NCBI RefSeq assembly: GCF_002967765.1
Contig: NZ_PUHY01000005.1
Coordinates: 434,001 to 498,000, forward strand
DNA length: 64,000 bases
Origin: Blastopirellula marina
Lineage (GTDB): Bacteria; Planctomycetota; Planctomycetia; Pirellulales; Pirellulaceae
Direction of reading: 5' to 3'
Below are positions 35,437-43,360 of the stretch, piece by piece. Below the pieces are notes generated by a model that worked only from the letters and a program-made list of their open reading frames with translations, did no database searches and was not told the DNA's origin. The first letter of the stretch is position 1. Every line of letters begins with the position of its first letter. A program made the translations under genes and the position numbers.

Positions 35437-35898
35437 ATGGAAACAGAGAGCAAAAAGAAGCGCGTACTGGCTATTTCTTCGCGCGGAGGGCACTGGATTG
35501 AATTGATCCGTTTGAAAGAGGCATTCGCGGATCAAGATGTCACGTACGTCACCACAGTGCCCGAATATCAGGATATGGTCATCGGAGCGAACTTCCGGGT
35601 CGTGACCGAAGCAACGCGCGATAACAAGTTACGTTTAATCCGCATGTTTTTTCAGATCTTCTGGATCATGTTGTGGGTTCGCCCCGATGCGGTTGTCACG
35701 ACCGGTGCCGCACCGGGGGTTGCCGCCGTGTGGCTCGGTAGGCGTTTCGGGGCGAGGACCCTGTTCGTCGATAGTGTGGCGGCCTGCGAAGAGATCTCGT
35801 TGTCGGGCAAACTCGCGCTGCCCCATTCGGATGCGTTCCTCACGCAGTGGCAACATCTTGCTTCGGGAAGGGTCGAATTTCATGGGGCGAACGTCTGA
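35437..35898 (+). CDS. Alg14/PssD-like glycosyltransferase subunit
   Basis: 153 aa. The N-terminus Val-Leu-Ala-Ile-Ser-Ser-Arg-Gly-Gly-His-Trp followed by Val-Thr-Tyr-Val-Thr-Thr and the Pro-Asp-Ala-Val-Val-Thr-Thr-Gly-Ala-Ala-Pro-Gly-Val segment identify the membrane-binding half of split GT28-type glycosyltransferases (Alg14 in eukaryotes, PssD/CpsF in bacteria). A hydrophobic stretch near 72-86 fits membrane attachment. Normally an Alg13/PssE catalytic half follows at once; none is found in the 261 bases after it, so it is an orphan here. It lies between ankyrin genes 11 and 12, just before the flippase. Confidence 0.75.
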   Translation: METESKKKRVLAISSRGGHWIELIRLKEAFADQDVTYVTTVPEYQDMVIGANFRVVTEATRDNKLRLIRMFFQIFWIMLWVRPDAVVTTGAAPGVAAVWLGRRFGARTLFVDSVAACEEISLSGKLALPHSDAFLTQWQHLASGRVEFHGANV

Positions 35899-36159
35899 GC
35901 CGTCGTACGATTTGTGCCGCTGGCAATCGAGAACCCTCAGAAGTTGATATCGCAACTTCTGAGGGATACGCGGGGGAAGATTTCTGCCGCCATGATTCGA
36001 TGAAGTCAGGAACCGGTCATTGGGAAAGCGACCGATTAAGATTACTCTTGATCTTGCGTAAGCGTGCGATCGACGTTTGGTTGGTCATGAACCGATAATC
36101 ATACTCGACGAGTCTCGCGTGATGTCGTATTTCCTAATTTCTTAATCGAGGCTGGTTCC
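35899..36159. other. Gap where an Alg13 partner gene would be expected
   Basis: No frame here resembles the expected Alg13/PssE partner. Only short unconvincing frames and no repeat copy were seen. Confidence 0.5.
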
Positions 36160-37725
36160 TTGCCGCAATCGGTGTCCCGCGATCACGCTTTGTCGGAATC
36201 TGCAAGTAGTGAGTCTGGTGAGGCGGATGCGCATTTGGGGCGTGGTGACGGCAGCTTGTTTGATACGGCGGATTCCGATCGTAACCTGGGCCGCAAGGCG
36301 GTTCGTGGCGGGGCGATCACTATCTTTGCGCAAGCGGTGCGTTTTGTCTTGCGAATGGGGTCGATGGCCATCCTGGCGAGACTGTTGACGCCAGAGGACT
36401 TCGGCTTGTTTGCTATGGTCGCGGTCATCGTGGGTTGTACCGAGATCCTCAAGAACGCCGGTCTTTCGATGGCGACGATCCAGAAGAAGGAAATCAATCA
36501 CGCGCAGATCAGCACCCTGTTTTGGGCGAACGTTTTGATCAGTGCGACGGTAACGATCGTCTTTGCGGCGGCGTCTCCGCTGATTAGCTGGTTCTATCAA
36601 GAGCCTCGTTTGATTTACGTGACACTCGCGTTGTCGGTTTCGGTCGTTGTCGGCGGAATTGCGGTTCAGCATCAAGCACTGTTGCGGCGGTCGATGCAGT
36701 TCGGCCGTATCTCGATGATCGAGTTAGGGGGAATCTTCAGCGGCATTGTCGTGGCGATCAGCATGGCTTGGTATGGGTATGGCTACTGGGCCCTGATTGG
36801 GATGAACATCACGACAGCGACGATGGTCACTCTTCTAAGCGTGCTGCTTAGCGGATGGTGGCCGAGTTGGCCGTCACGAGGAACCGGTGCGCTCGAGATG
36901 GTGCGATTCGGCTTTGGGGTCGTGTCGTATGCACTGCTCAACTATCTCTCGCGTAATTTCGATAACTTCCTGATTGGTTGGCGATGGGGAGCTGGGCCGT
37001 TGGGCTATTACTCCCGGGCGTACGGCATGCTCTCGCTTCCCTCCGATCAATTGAGTCGCCCGGCGATGGAAGCATTCATGCCGATGTTATGTCGGCTGCA
37101 GGACCAGCCAGAGAAGTTTCGATTTGTCTTCAAACAGATCATCCGGGCCTTGGCATTCTTAACGATGCCTGCCATGGCGATCTTGATCGTGGCGGCGGAT
37201 GCGGCGATCTTGACGTTCTTAGGACCCCAATGGGATCAGGCCGTTCCCATCTTCCAGATCTTGGGTGTGGCGGCGATTTTGGAGAGTGTCTTTTCGGCGC
37301 TCGAGCAACCGTTGATCGCGTGCGGCAAGGCCAGTTCTTTGCATCGCATGGGATTGATTGTGGCGATCCCGACCATTGCTTCGGTGATTGTCGGGCTCCC
37401 GTTCGGTCCGCAAGGCGTCGCCGCAGGCTATTCGCTGGTCAATACATTGATCATCTGTCCCGTGTTGTTTGTGTTTGTGGCAGGCCTGACTCCGATCAAA
37501 GTCAGCGACTTCTATCAATCGACGTTACCTCCGCTGGCCGTCGCCATGATCGCAGCGGGCATCTTATTTCTCGTCCGCACGTCGTTCGACCTGCAGCATC
37601 CGCTCGTCATCCTGGCAATTGCCGGTGTCTGTGTACTGCCGAGCACGATCTGGAGCGTCTACCTGTTTCGGCAAGTACGTAACATCCAGTCCGATGCTTT
37701 ATTGAAGTCTGCGTCAGCAATCTAA
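36160..37725 (+). CDS. Polysaccharide flippase, Wzx/MOP family
   Basis: 521 aa, TTG start. After a polar 45-residue N-terminus come about 12-14 membrane segments. The entry segment Gly-Arg-Lys-Ala-Val-Arg-Gly-Gly-Ala, then Leu-Ala-Arg-Leu-Leu-Thr-Pro-Glu-Asp-Phe-Gly near 85-95, is the signature of the WzxC-like branch of lipid-linked oligosaccharide flippases. It probably moves undecaprenyl-linked repeat units across the inner membrane. The last residues (Lys-Ser-Ala-Ser-Ala-Ile) are coded by a family 2 repeat. Confidence 0.88.
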   Translation: MPQSVSRDHALSESASSESGEADAHLGRGDGSLFDTADSDRNLGRKAVRGGAITIFAQAVRFVLRMGSMAILARLLTPEDFGLFAMVAVIVGCTEILKNAGLSMATIQKKEINHAQISTLFWANVLISATVTIVFAAASPLISWFYQEPRLIYVTLALSVSVVVGGIAVQHQALLRRSMQFGRISMIELGGIFSGIVVAISMAWYGYGYWALIGMNITTATMVTLLSVLLSGWWPSWPSRGTGALEMVRFGFGVVSYALLNYLSRNFDNFLIGWRWGAGPLGYYSRAYGMLSLPSDQLSRPAMEAFMPMLCRLQDQPEKFRFVFKQIIRALAFLTMPAMAILIVAADAAILTFLGPQWDQAVPIFQILGVAAILESVFSALEQPLIACGKASSLHRMGLIVAIPTIASVIVGLPFGPQGVAAGYSLVNTLIICPVLFVFVAGLTPIKVSDFYQSTLPPLAVAMIAAGILFLVRTSFDLQHPLVILAIAGVCVLPSTIWSVYLFRQVRNIQSDALLKSASAI

Positions 37726-37802
37726 CAGGGGCGGCCAACGGAAGCCCCGGGTTCGTTGCAAATCAGCCAATTACCATGTCGGATTACGGGCGCAGATATT
37801 AA
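37705..37802 (-). repeat. Dispersed repeat, family 2, copy 2 (inverted)
   Basis: Read on the minus strand this matches the copy at 3343-3444 over nearly its whole length, including GCGCCCGTAATCC, the core GGGGCTTCCGTTGGCCGCCCC and TTAGATTGCTGACGCAGACTTC. It begins inside the flippase gene and supplies its stop codon. Confidence 0.8.
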
Positions 37803-37851
37803 TAACCAGCCCGAGTTGACGCTGCTCTGTTAAGCCAAACGCTTGCAGGTT

Positions 37852-37879
37852 TTGCCTGAACGTCGCGATCGGCTAGATT
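37852..37879 (+). promoter_or_regulatory. Class B ankyrin promoter, ank12
   Basis: TTGCCT, 16 bases, TAGATT; then six bases and the ATG. The bases CGATCGGCTAGATTG match the box before genes 13, 15 and 16. Confidence 0.6.
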
Positions 37880-37885
37880 GGCGTT

Positions 37886-38647
37886 ATGAAACCACCTCGC
37901 TTTCGCTTTTCGATCTTGTCGCTACTGCTGCTCACTGCGGTGATTGCTGTGGGGGTGATGTTGTATCAGCGACATGTTGTCTGGAAGGAAGCCGAGGCGG
38001 AATATGAGAGCCTGATAACGCAGTTCGATCCGTCGGTTGAAATTCGGGAGGAGGTTCGCTCGCTGCTCGAGCGTTATCCAGTTCTGGCAAAGAAACGCGG
38101 CACGATGGTCTGGGCCACAGCATACGGTGACTTGGAGATGTGCGAGACCGTGCTGCAGCAAGGGGCCGATCCCAATGAAGCTGGCTCGCAACTGATCCGT
38201 GGTTCGGTGCTCCAGTTTGCGATTCTGGCGAAGCGGACCGGTCTTGTTCGACTGCTGATCGAGCATGAGGCCGATCTTTCCATCCGCGATAAGAACAAGG
38301 GTTCGTCGTTCGACAACAGCTTACTGCATACGGCCGCTGGTCGAGGAGACACCGCCATGTGTCAGCTACTTTTGAGCGAAGGGCTCGATATCGATGCCGT
38401 CAACGCCAAAGGACAAACGCCGCTGCATCTGGCAATCAAGTACGCCCAGATCGAGGTGGTCCAACTTCTGCTGGAACATGGCGCGGCTTGCACGAAGGAC
38501 GCTCAGGGACAAACGCCACGCGATGTCGCACAGTGGCGGCGGGAAGAACATGTGCTGGCGCATCTCGATGTCGAACCGATCGACAAAATGATTCGATCGA
38601 TCGAAGCACACTGTAAAACGACTGACGATGCAATGATCGAGCGTTAG
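37886..38647 (+). CDS. Membrane-anchored ankyrin protein 12
   Basis: 253 aa. Anchor at 9-26 in the form Phe-Ser-Ile-Leu-Ser-Leu-Leu-Leu-Leu-Thr-Ala-Val-Ile-Ala-Val-Gly, then Tyr-Gln-Arg-His-Val-Val-Trp, the pattern shared by genes 12-14, 16 and 17. Repeats at about 74-99, 105-131, 145-171 and 177-203 (Gly-Gln-Thr-Pro-Leu-His-Leu-Ala-Ile), plus a partial fifth. Single-gene unit. Confidence 0.85.
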   Translation: MKPPRFRFSILSLLLLTAVIAVGVMLYQRHVVWKEAEAEYESLITQFDPSVEIREEVRSLLERYPVLAKKRGTMVWATAYGDLEMCETVLQQGADPNEAGSQLIRGSVLQFAILAKRTGLVRLLIEHEADLSIRDKNKGSSFDNSLLHTAAGRGDTAMCQLLLSEGLDIDAVNAKGQTPLHLAIKYAQIEVVQLLLEHGAACTKDAQGQTPRDVAQWRREEHVLAHLDVEPIDKMIRSIEAHCKTTDDAMIER

Positions 38648-38814
38648 GCGTGATAATGCTACTAATGAAGATTGCAATTGTAGGTTTGTAGAAAACCACG
38701 GGAAAATGTTTGACATGCTGTATAGGGTTCTCTAGCATGCGATCCGCAAGGAGCAATCGAGAGGCGTGTTGCTTGTAACAACTCGATGAACCTCTTCTTT
38801 GTCGGAGAACCCCG

Positions 38815-39300
38815 ATGCCCCGATCATGCTTCCCTGCGCTTCTCTTGGCCGGTCTTGTTTCGCTTGTCCTGGTGCCTGATTTGGTATACGCCAATGGGCC
38901 GATTGCCAACGGCGGTGGCACGCGAAAAGAAGGCAACCTGTTTCAGACGATCGCTTTCTCGGCTGTGGCTAACAGCGATGGCTACAGCGGACAGATTCAG
39001 GTGAAGGAGCACCTCAGCGGGAACATCACCCACGGCGATGTGTTCTGTGTTCGCTACCTTTCGCCAACCAGCGTGATTGTTGGAGCCCGCATTGTTTCCT
39101 CATCGCTACCCCAGCGGGTGGGCCTGTCGATGTTCATCGAGGTGCACGATAACGGCAAGTCGAAATACGACACGGTCAGTGGTGTGCTGCTGGGACAACC
39201 TCACTTCAATTGCTTTAACATCACCAACAACGGCCGGCGGTTCCTGTCGCGATCGCAACGAACGATCCGCGGCAGCGTAAAGGTAACACCGAATCCGTAG
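38815..39300 (+). CDS. Small secreted protein inside ankyrin array
   Basis: 161 aa. A clear signal peptide (ALLLAGLVSLVLVPDLVYA, cleavage after Ala near residue 26) precedes a beta-rich, Gly- and Asn-rich domain with two Cys residues (Asp-Val-Phe-Cys-Val and Phe-Asn-Cys-Phe). Secreted or periplasmic. It resembles in a loose way the beta domains (post-COAP type) found in planctomycete exported proteins, but this was not verified. It is the only non-ankyrin gene in the right part of the array. Confidence 0.7.
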   Translation: MPRSCFPALLLAGLVSLVLVPDLVYANGPIANGGGTRKEGNLFQTIAFSAVANSDGYSGQIQVKEHLSGNITHGDVFCVRYLSPTSVIVGARIVSSSLPQRVGLSMFIEVHDNGKSKYDTVSGVLLGQPHFNCFNITNNGRRFLSRSQRTIRGSVKVTPNP

Positions 39301-39417
39301 GCCGCCATCCCAAGGTCAACAGCATCTCGACGGGGCGGCGCTTTGTGCCGCCTTATCAGGGGCTCGAAGAATCTTGTCCTAAAACGCCGCACGCCCTCTT
39401 TCCCAATCGCAATCTGA

Positions 39418-39446
39418 TTTCCCCACGACCTGCGATGCGGTAAATT
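39418..39446 (+). promoter_or_regulatory. Class B ankyrin promoter, ank13
   Basis: Weak TTTCCC, 17 bases, TAAATT, six bases, ATG. Preceded by CGATGCGG, matching the class B box. Confidence 0.5.
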
Positions 39447-39452
39447 GTGGCG

Positions 39453-40217
39453 ATGAAGATGCCACGCCTTCGCTTTTCGATCTTGACGCTCCTCGTGCTG
39501 ACGGCGGTCATTGCTTGCAGCTTGATGTTCTATCAACGACATTTGGCTTGGAAACAGGCCGAACGCGATTTCCGCGAGATCCTGCATACCCTTGGCAAAC
39601 AAGAGGAACGTGCCTCGAAAGCGTCTAAACTCATCGCGCGTTATCCGCAACTTGCCAGGCAAGACGGAGTGATGATCTTCGCAGCCGACACTGGCGATGT
39701 AAACTTTTGTCGGCAGTGCTTCGAAGCAGGCGCCGACCCCAATGAGCGGACGGAATCAGGACAGCTGTCGACAATCTTCTGGCCGACGTATCATGGTCAG
39801 ATTTCGATCGTGAAACTTCTGATCGAACATGGTGCCGACATAGACGTTCGCTTTCCTGAATTCGACTTGGATCGTACCTTGCTGCACATCGCCACACGTG
39901 AAAACAATTACGAAGTGTGCCAGCTACTCATCGATGCCGGAATCGACGTTAATGCGGTCGATAAATTGGGCAACACACCACTGCATCTTGCTGCCTATAA
40001 TCGGCATGATCGCGTCGTTCAGCTTCTTCTTAGCGCCGGGGCAGAAAGCCGTTTCAATAAGAATGGTCAAACGCCTCGCGATCTGGCGATCGTAAGCATC
40101 GAGACCTTTATTCTCGAGCCGGACGAAGAACAAGTGGCCAGGCAAATCGTCGACTTGTTGCCGCGTCATGATCCGATTCGACCGCCAGCGAACCAGTCCA
40201 AAGCAGATCTGCCTTGA
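39453..40217 (+). CDS. Membrane-anchored ankyrin protein 13
   Basis: 254 aa from the ATG at 39453; a GTG two codons earlier would put the start inside the promoter box. Anchor at 9-25 (Phe-Ser-Ile-Leu-Thr-Leu-Leu-Val-Leu-Thr-Ala-Val). Repeats at about 73-98, 105-131, 140-165 and 173-198 (Gly-Asn-Thr-Pro-Leu-His-Leu-Ala-Ala). Its stop and the next ATG share a base (TGATG). Confidence 0.85.
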   Translation: MKMPRLRFSILTLLVLTAVIACSLMFYQRHLAWKQAERDFREILHTLGKQEERASKASKLIARYPQLARQDGVMIFAADTGDVNFCRQCFEAGADPNERTESGQLSTIFWPTYHGQISIVKLLIEHGADIDVRFPEFDLDRTLLHIATRENNYEVCQLLIDAGIDVNAVDKLGNTPLHLAAYNRHDRVVQLLLSAGAESRFNKNGQTPRDLAIVSIETFILEPDEEQVARQIVDLLPRHDPIRPPANQSKADLP

Positions 40218-40951
40218 TGAAATCACGCTACCTTCGCTTCTCGATTCTTTCCGTCATGCTGTTGACCGCCGTGATTGCGGTGGCTGCGATGTTTTACCAG
40301 CGGCATGTGGCATGGCTCGCTGCGCAGGAGCGGTTTATCGAAATCGTTGCGAGCGACGATCATCGTGAAGACCGCACGCCTGAAGTTCGTGAACTGGTCG
40401 CGCGGTTTCCTGGCTTGGTAAAGCGGCCAGGGTCGATGACCTATGCGGTGCGTCACGGCGATAACGCGTTGTGCCGCCAGTTTCTGGAAGCGGGAGCCGA
40501 TCCGGATGACGCCGAAAGTGGCATTGAACCGGCACCCATCTTTGGCCCGTTGATTCAAGACAACGACGAACTGGTCCGGCTGATGATCGAGCACGGCGCC
40601 GATATCCATGCTGGCAATCGTTTCGACGAGAAACGGACGCTGCTGCACTTGGCGGCGGCTTGGAATTCGCCAAAGGTCTGCCGCCTGTTGATCGAAAACG
40701 GACTCGATGTGAACCAGACCGACAGCACCGATCGCACCCCTTTGCACGATGCGGCCGAGATCGCCGAAGTCGAGGTGATCGAAGCACTGCTTGAGTTCGA
40801 CGTCGAAAGCAAAAAAGATAGCCTCGGCCGCACGCCCTACGACATCGCCAAAACGAAGGTCCGCAAGTACCAGGGCATGCAAGGCGAGCTTAAGCGATAC
40901 AACGCCACCGTCGAAAAGCTAAAAGCCCTGGACGAGGCCTCGGCCAAATGA
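40217..40951 (+). CDS. Membrane-anchored ankyrin protein 14
   Basis: 244 aa from the ATG at 40217; a TTG directly before it is possible. Anchor at 8-25. Repeats at about 73-97, 106-131, 140-166 and 173-197 (Arg-Thr-Pro-Leu-His-Asp-Ala-Ala). The Arg-His-Gly-Asp-Asn-Ala-Leu-Cys-Arg-Gln-Phe-Leu-Glu-Ala-Gly-Ala-Asp-Pro phrase is the family's first repeat. Coupled to gene 13. Confidence 0.85.
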   Translation: MKSRYLRFSILSVMLLTAVIAVAAMFYQRHVAWLAAQERFIEIVASDDHREDRTPEVRELVARFPGLVKRPGSMTYAVRHGDNALCRQFLEAGADPDDAESGIEPAPIFGPLIQDNDELVRLMIEHGADIHAGNRFDEKRTLLHLAAAWNSPKVCRLLIENGLDVNQTDSTDRTPLHDAAEIAEVEVIEALLEFDVESKKDSLGRTPYDIAKTKVRKYQGMQGELKRYNATVEKLKALDEASAK

Positions 40952-40996
40952 GAGGCCGCAGCATTGGGTAGAGTTGGCTCGGGCCACGTTTTCCTT

Positions 40997-41024
40997 TTCC
41001 CTTCGCAAGCCGATCCGTTAGATT
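40997..41024 (+). promoter_or_regulatory. Class B ankyrin promoter, ank15
   Basis: TTCCCT, 16 bases, TAGATT, then GAACGC and the ATG. The stretch CGATCCGTTAGATTGAAC is identical to that before gene 16. Confidence 0.6.
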
Positions 41025-41030
41025 GAACGC

Positions 41031-41786
41031 ATGAAACCTCTTCGCCACATGGGTGCGGTGATAGCGCTGCCCGTTATTCTTACGCTGTTCATCGGCAGCT
41101 CGTTTCTTTACGAGTGGCATGTCGTATGGAAGGAAGCGGAGGTCGAGTTGGCACAGATTATGAAACTGCCGTCGGTCAACCACGTCGCCAGCGAACGGGC
41201 ATCCGAGCTCTTCCGACGTTATCCCGAATTTGCCCAGCGGCGAGAGGCGATTCGATGGACCATCAAGCATGGCAACGTGAAGTTGACTCAACAGCTTTTC
41301 GACGCTGGTGTGAAGTTCGACGACGGGCCCGACAGCGATGAACGTTTGACCTTGCATTACGCGATATTCTCGCAGAAGAACCAACTGATCGTGCTGTTGC
41401 TGGATCATGGGGCGACGATCGGACCTTTACCGCCGAGCCGTAATAGGACGGACCTGTTTCCGAGTTACCTGCACGCGGCGATTGTGGCCGGAAACTGGGA
41501 GATCTGCGCGGAACTTCTGAAGCGTGGTGCTGATCCGAACTTGCAAGATGCGGCGGGCCAAACTCCGCTTCATCTTGCCGTCGATAAGGGCGTTCACATT
41601 CATCTGCCGACGATTCAATTGCTGTGTGAACAGAACGCTCAGTTGCTGAAAGATTCCGCTGGCCAAACACCGCTCGAACTCGCGATTAAGATGCGAGTCA
41701 CCCTGGTCGATGACTACAGCGACGACTTTGGCTACGACAAAGCGATTGAAATGCTGCAAGGAATCGAGCCAGCCCAGGGCAACTAA
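41031..41786 (+). CDS. Membrane-anchored ankyrin protein 15, divergent anchor
   Basis: 251 aa. The anchor lacks the Phe-Ser-Ile-Leu core and reads Gly-Ala-Val-Ile-Ala-Leu-Pro-Val-Ile-Leu-Thr-Leu-Phe-Ile-Gly (about 11-29), although the following Tyr-Glu-Trp-His-Val-Val-Trp-Lys-Glu-Ala-Glu keeps the pattern of gene 12. Repeats at about 73-97, 103-128, 140-167 and 173-200. Single-gene unit behind an otherwise perfect class B box. Confidence 0.85.
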   Translation: MKPLRHMGAVIALPVILTLFIGSSFLYEWHVVWKEAEVELAQIMKLPSVNHVASERASELFRRYPEFAQRREAIRWTIKHGNVKLTQQLFDAGVKFDDGPDSDERLTLHYAIFSQKNQLIVLLLDHGATIGPLPPSRNRTDLFPSYLHAAIVAGNWEICAELLKRGADPNLQDAAGQTPLHLAVDKGVHIHLPTIQLLCEQNAQLLKDSAGQTPLELAIKMRVTLVDDYSDDFGYDKAIEMLQGIEPAQGN

Positions 41787-41812
41787 CGACTAGCGAGAGC
41801 CGCACTTTTCGA

Positions 41813-41841
41813 TTCCTCCACAGGGTTCGATCCGTTAGATT
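41813..41841 (+). promoter_or_regulatory. Class B ankyrin promoter, ank16
   Basis: TTCCTC, 17 bases, TAGATT, then GAACCC and the ATG. Same box as before gene 15. Confidence 0.6.
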
Positions 41842-41847
41842 GAACCC

Positions 41848-42591
41848 ATGAAACCGCCTCGCTTCCGTTTCTCGATCTTCACGCTGCTGGTCTTCACCGC
41901 GGTGATTGCCGTGGGGCTGATGTTGTATCAACGGCATGTGGCTTGGCAAAAAGCGGAGACGCGGTTTCTGGAGATCGTCAATGATTACCAAATCGGCGAC
42001 GAAGTGATCCCGGAATTATCGGCATTGGTCATCCGGTATCCAACGCTTGCCACACGTCCGCAGGCGATGGGTTGGGTGGCGCTGCATGGCGATGTCGATC
42101 TATGCCGCCAGTTTCTGGAAGCGGGGGCGAATCCGCGAGAGTTCATGAAACAGTCGGAAGTGCCCGTTGTGCTGTTTCCGATCGTGCGAAATGAGTCTGA
42201 CATGGTTCAGTTAATGATTCAGTATGGTGCCGACGTGAAGTGTCCCGACATTTCGCTACCGGCGGGAAGTTACGTCGATAACACCACGCTTTTGCACGTC
42301 GCCGCGAGGTTCGGCGCTGGGGAAACTTGCAAGGTGCTGCTCGACAACGGAGTCGACGTCAACAGCACTAACGATGATCTCGCGACCCCACTGCACTATG
42401 CAGGCGATCTTTCCGTAGTTCGGCTATTGCTCGAACATGGAGCGAAGCTCACCAAAGACAAGCAGGGCCAAACCCCGTACGACATCTTCGTCAGCCAGCG
42501 AGACAGTCGCGGCGAACAAGAGTTGTGGAAAGAATCGCAACAACAGATCATCGATCTACTCGAACAACACCTCGAAACTTCCGACCCATGA
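41848..42591 (+). CDS. Membrane-anchored ankyrin protein 16
   Basis: 247 aa. Anchor at 9-26 (Phe-Ser-Ile-Phe-Thr-Leu-Leu-Val-Phe-Thr-Ala-Val-Ile-Ala-Val-Gly-Leu). Repeats at about 72-97, 104-130, 148-174 and 180-203 (Thr-Pro-Leu-His-Tyr-Ala). The stop shares bases with the ATG of gene 17 (ATGA). Confidence 0.85.
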   Translation: MKPPRFRFSIFTLLVFTAVIAVGLMLYQRHVAWQKAETRFLEIVNDYQIGDEVIPELSALVIRYPTLATRPQAMGWVALHGDVDLCRQFLEAGANPREFMKQSEVPVVLFPIVRNESDMVQLMIQYGADVKCPDISLPAGSYVDNTTLLHVAARFGAGETCKVLLDNGVDVNSTNDDLATPLHYAGDLSVVRLLLEHGAKLTKDKQGQTPYDIFVSQRDSRGEQELWKESQQQIIDLLEQHLETSDP

Positions 42592-43334
42592 AACCACCTC
42601 GCATCCGCTTCTCGATCTTCACGTTGCTGGTCATCACCGCGGTGATTGCCGTCGGGGTGATGTTGTATCAGCGGTACGTTGTGCGGTTGGCGGCTGAGGA
42701 CGAGTTTACGATAACGATCGCCACGCAGGAGTTTCGGGGTGATACGTTCCAGCGGATGGCCAAGTTGAGTGCTCAGTATCCCGATTTCGGACGGCTACCC
42801 GGGGCCGTGTCGTGGGCAGTGCTCGGGGGGCAGTACGATCTTTGCGAGCGGTTCCTCGAAGCAGGCGGTAAGGCGGACGATCGCTATGTGCAGAACCAAT
42901 CTGCCCCACTGGTATTTGCCATCATGCAGAATCGGCGCGACCTGGCCAAGCTGTTGATCGAGCATGGGGCCGAAGTGCAGGCACCGCTCGATCATGGTGG
43001 CTTCACCCATGCGGCACCCACGTATCTGCACCTGGCCGCCCAGTACGATCGGGCCGAAATGTGCGAGCTGCTGCTAAAGCATGACGTGGACTTAAACGCG
43101 CCGAACATCCAAGGGGAAACGGCTTTGCACCTGGCCATTCGCAGCCGTAACATCGAGGTGGTGAGGCTACTCTTAGAACACGAGGCCGATGATTCGACGC
43201 ACCCCAAACTTCCTTCCCCGTTGGCTCTGGCGATGAACCTCCGCGATGAAGCGGTCCGCACCCAGACATCGACGTACGGCTACGACGAAATCATCCTGCT
43301 GCTGGAAGATCACTACCCGCCAACCAACCCGTAG
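42588..43334 (+). CDS. Membrane-anchored ankyrin protein 17, last of array
   Basis: 248 aa from the ATG at 42588. Anchor and next 10 residues almost equal to gene 16 (Phe-Ser-Ile-Phe-Thr-Leu-Leu-Val-Ile-Thr-Ala-Val), so they are recent duplicates. Repeats at about 74-99, 106-131, 145-171 and 177-203 (Gly-Glu-Thr-Ala-Leu-His-Leu-Ala-Ile). Last ankyrin gene; a convergent PEP-CTERM gene follows. Confidence 0.85.
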   Translation: MKPPRIRFSIFTLLVITAVIAVGVMLYQRYVVRLAAEDEFTITIATQEFRGDTFQRMAKLSAQYPDFGRLPGAVSWAVLGGQYDLCERFLEAGGKADDRYVQNQSAPLVFAIMQNRRDLAKLLIEHGAEVQAPLDHGGFTHAAPTYLHLAAQYDRAEMCELLLKHDVDLNAPNIQGETALHLAIRSRNIEVVRLLLEHEADDSTHPKLPSPLALAMNLRDEAVRTQTSTYGYDEIILLLEDHYPPTNP

Positions 43335-43360
43335 CGTGCTTCACGATGTGCCGGATTGTG

